The position numbers and the translations under genes were made by a program. Under the pieces are notes generated by a model that did not search any database, was not told where the DNA came from, and worked only from the letters and a program-made list of their open reading frames with translations. A stretch of 64,000 nucleotides of DNA from Fragum whitleyi (Eukaryota > Mollusca > Bivalvia > Cardiida > Cardiidae). Location: NCBI GenBank assembly GCA_948146395.1, contig OX411543.1, positions 68,397,474 through 68,461,473 of the forward strand. Direction: 5' to 3'. Of this stretch, positions 62,049 through 64,000 are shown piece by piece; the stretch's first letter is position 1, and every line of letters starts with the position of its first letter.

Positions 62049-64000
62049 GGCCGTCGCACGGAACCTTGTGTGGTCATTGTGCACTGTTCTGCATGCAAAT
62101 CTTCGCCGCATCATTCCATGGTCTTTGTGCGATCATCGCGCGGTTTATCTAGTTGAGAAATTTCGATAAAAAGAAAGATAAAAAAGAAATGATAAAAGTA
62201 ACGTCAAAATTAAAAGTCACGAAATAGGTAATTCTGTTGGAATGAGCACAAAAATAAAACGTTTAAGCTCGCGCGTAAAAACCTGTCCATTTATATATAT
62301 ATTTTTTTTTGGAAACACTGATTTGGCGGATCGAAAGTGACCAGCCCCTACATGACTTCACGTCGTCAAATGAACGGGCTTCAACATCTTCCAGATTGTG
62401 TGTTAGTTAATGCTCGCACTTCAAACATAAATCTCAGGAATCATTTTTAATTTTTAAGAAAATCGAAAAATCGACCAAGTTATCTGATGACCGAAGTTAC
62501 CTAAAAAAATCTTCATGTCCAGTTCTATTTGCCAAATCTAATCATTGTAATGTGTCTTTTTACCATATTAATGTATGGTTTGTCTTGGTGTCATCATTCG
62601 CCACTAAAACTTTCTTTGTCAGCCATACTAAAATGGGATATACGGATATAAGTATTCCGGCAAATCGCGTTTTAGGAATTTCAATCCTTTGATATCTTTT
62701 TTTAAATGATATGTTCTCCTAGACGTATAAAGGTTGGAGTGGTGTAGTAGGAAAGCCAACCTACAACGTCAGATTCACCAGATATGTAGTAATTAATTCA
62801 TAGCCGCAGACAACCTTTGGCTCTATGACTCTAAAGTAATCAATATCCCCCGCGTCGACATATGACTGTCTCTACCATTGACATATCTCAATTTGAACCG
62901 AGCCTGTCTGATACTCTTACTGTAAAGAACATCGTGTAATTGACACAAACAAAATCTTCATCTTATTCTAGATCTTAATCGATTGACCTGCGTTCCATTT
63001 GTAGCATTCTAGCCACAAATACTTATCATTCAAAATTCTCCGAAATTATTCAAAAAACTCCCGAAATCTTTCAAAAACGCTGCGCAATCGTTAAAAAAGC
63101 AGAACTTCATTCACATCGAGTATTTGATTCCATGAATTTATTTGCTTGCGTGAATTTTGAAGTGTCTAATTTGTTGACGGACACATAAAAATATATTTAT
63201 AGAAAAAACGTAAATCAAATTTCGATTATTTCGCCCTATTTAGCGAGATTGGCGATATCGGATTTTCTCCCTTAATATTTTCTTTCAATACTCGCTAATT
63301 CGACTCATTGAAATTGATTTAGAAATCATTCGAAATCAACCATCCTAACAGTTTTGCGATGTTCTAAGCTGTACAAAATGGTGTTGTACGCTACATTTTC
63401 ATATTTTCACTAAGTATTGCGTACGCGTTAGGTTAGAATGCAACTTTAAGTTAGAGTGTTGGGGCGGAAGTGTACAGTTTGCAAATTGGAATTGCCACTT
63501 GTGGTTGTGAACATTGGTAGTTTGATTGTTTGATCGCTTGAAGCGATTGACTGAAGAAGCAAGGGTAAGTTATCATATGTATTTTGCATTATGTATCATA
63601 TTATATGGGAAGTTTAAATGCTGATTTGCATCTTTGTCACATGCAAATCTTACCTGAAGACCTAGTAAGTAGTATAAAACTGCAACCGTTTTTAAATTTG
63701 CAATAAATAATCGTATATTGCTCGTAAGAGAAGAAACAATCCTTGCACTTTTACGGTTATGTGTAATCATTTTATGATCCGTTAGGTGTAAACCCGCATT
63801 TACTATGTACCACTAAGGAAAGTATTAATAAGCCGAAATTGTAGTCGAATGAAAAACTATATCTAAGATCAAAATACAAAATGTACTATAGAAAAACAAG
63901 ACAATATTACATAGTAAGTTCCTTGCTTCAACTTTGCTTCAAGTGATCTATCTGCCAATACACAACCACTTTTGACAGGTTAGGTATACCGTTCAAAAAA
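62049..64000. other. upstream intron sequence, nothing recognised
   Basis: GTGCGA-rich start (62049-62145) may be another repeat. AT-rich beyond. No upstream exon of the Ig gene was found on the minus strand. Confidence 0.45.

Overview
The window looks like a piece of an AT-rich invertebrate nuclear genome, most probably a bivalve mollusc. I judge this from the repeat content: tandem ~145-166 bp monomers with (ACGG/ACGC)n tails resembling bivalve 'pearl'-type elements, hairpin termini around CACCTGAGC...GCTCAAGGTG, tRNA-headed SINEs, Tc1/mariner elements and Penelope-like relics. The species cannot be fixed from sequence alone. There is no bacterial-style gene organisation. Nearly all open frames are short and lie in repeats.

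The one host gene I can support runs on the minus strand and is represented by two exons at opposite ends of the window. Exon A (61244-61365) encodes the first half of an immunoglobulin V-set domain (first Cys, NLGDKS). Exon B (4727-4940) encodes the second half (Trp, DAGVYECQV). Splice signals and phases fit exactly (1-0 and 0-1), so one Ig domain is split by a single intron of about 56.3 kb that fills most of the window. The sequence resembles the Dpr/zig-8/lachesin group of neuronal cell-surface Ig proteins.

The introns are a museum of mobile elements. From left to right: tandem-monomer elements and a MITE (1-4.2 kb). A four-level nest follows at 5.2-12.8 kb: an outer Tc1/mariner-like TIR element holds two back-to-back GGGCC-TIR transposons, one of which holds a monomer-repeat insertion, plus a separate MITE. 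A 3 kb TIR element with three tRNA-like segments and a 27-bp-stem hairpin lies at 13.6-16.7 kb. Next come a hairpin-ended monomer element and a Penelope-like relic (17.2-19.1 kb). A 6.4 kb structure with ~650 bp inverted arms (20.4-26.9 kb) contains a nearly complete but frameshifted Tc1 element, itself inserted in a monomer-repeat element, and a 197 bp TAAC microsatellite. Repeat-poor intron follows (27-30 kb). Then come a second pearl-like array (31.9-33 kb) and a non-LTR retrotransposon 3' relic (33.4-34.3 kb).

The right half holds two or three copies of one SINE, a TIR element with CTACG subterminal repeats (37.5-39.0 kb), composite monomer arrays (39.2-41.5 kb), another SINE (46.2 kb), a Tc1 fragment (50.75-51.09 kb), a pogo/Tigger-type MITE (52.1-52.9 kb), a hairpin-ended element (55.2-56.0 kb), and a Penelope-like element with inverted terminal repeats and a 12-bp target duplication (59.5-61.0 kb). 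The pearl-like array downstream of 61.6 kb is in the next upstream intron.

All identifications were made by eye. No alignment, profile or folding program was run.
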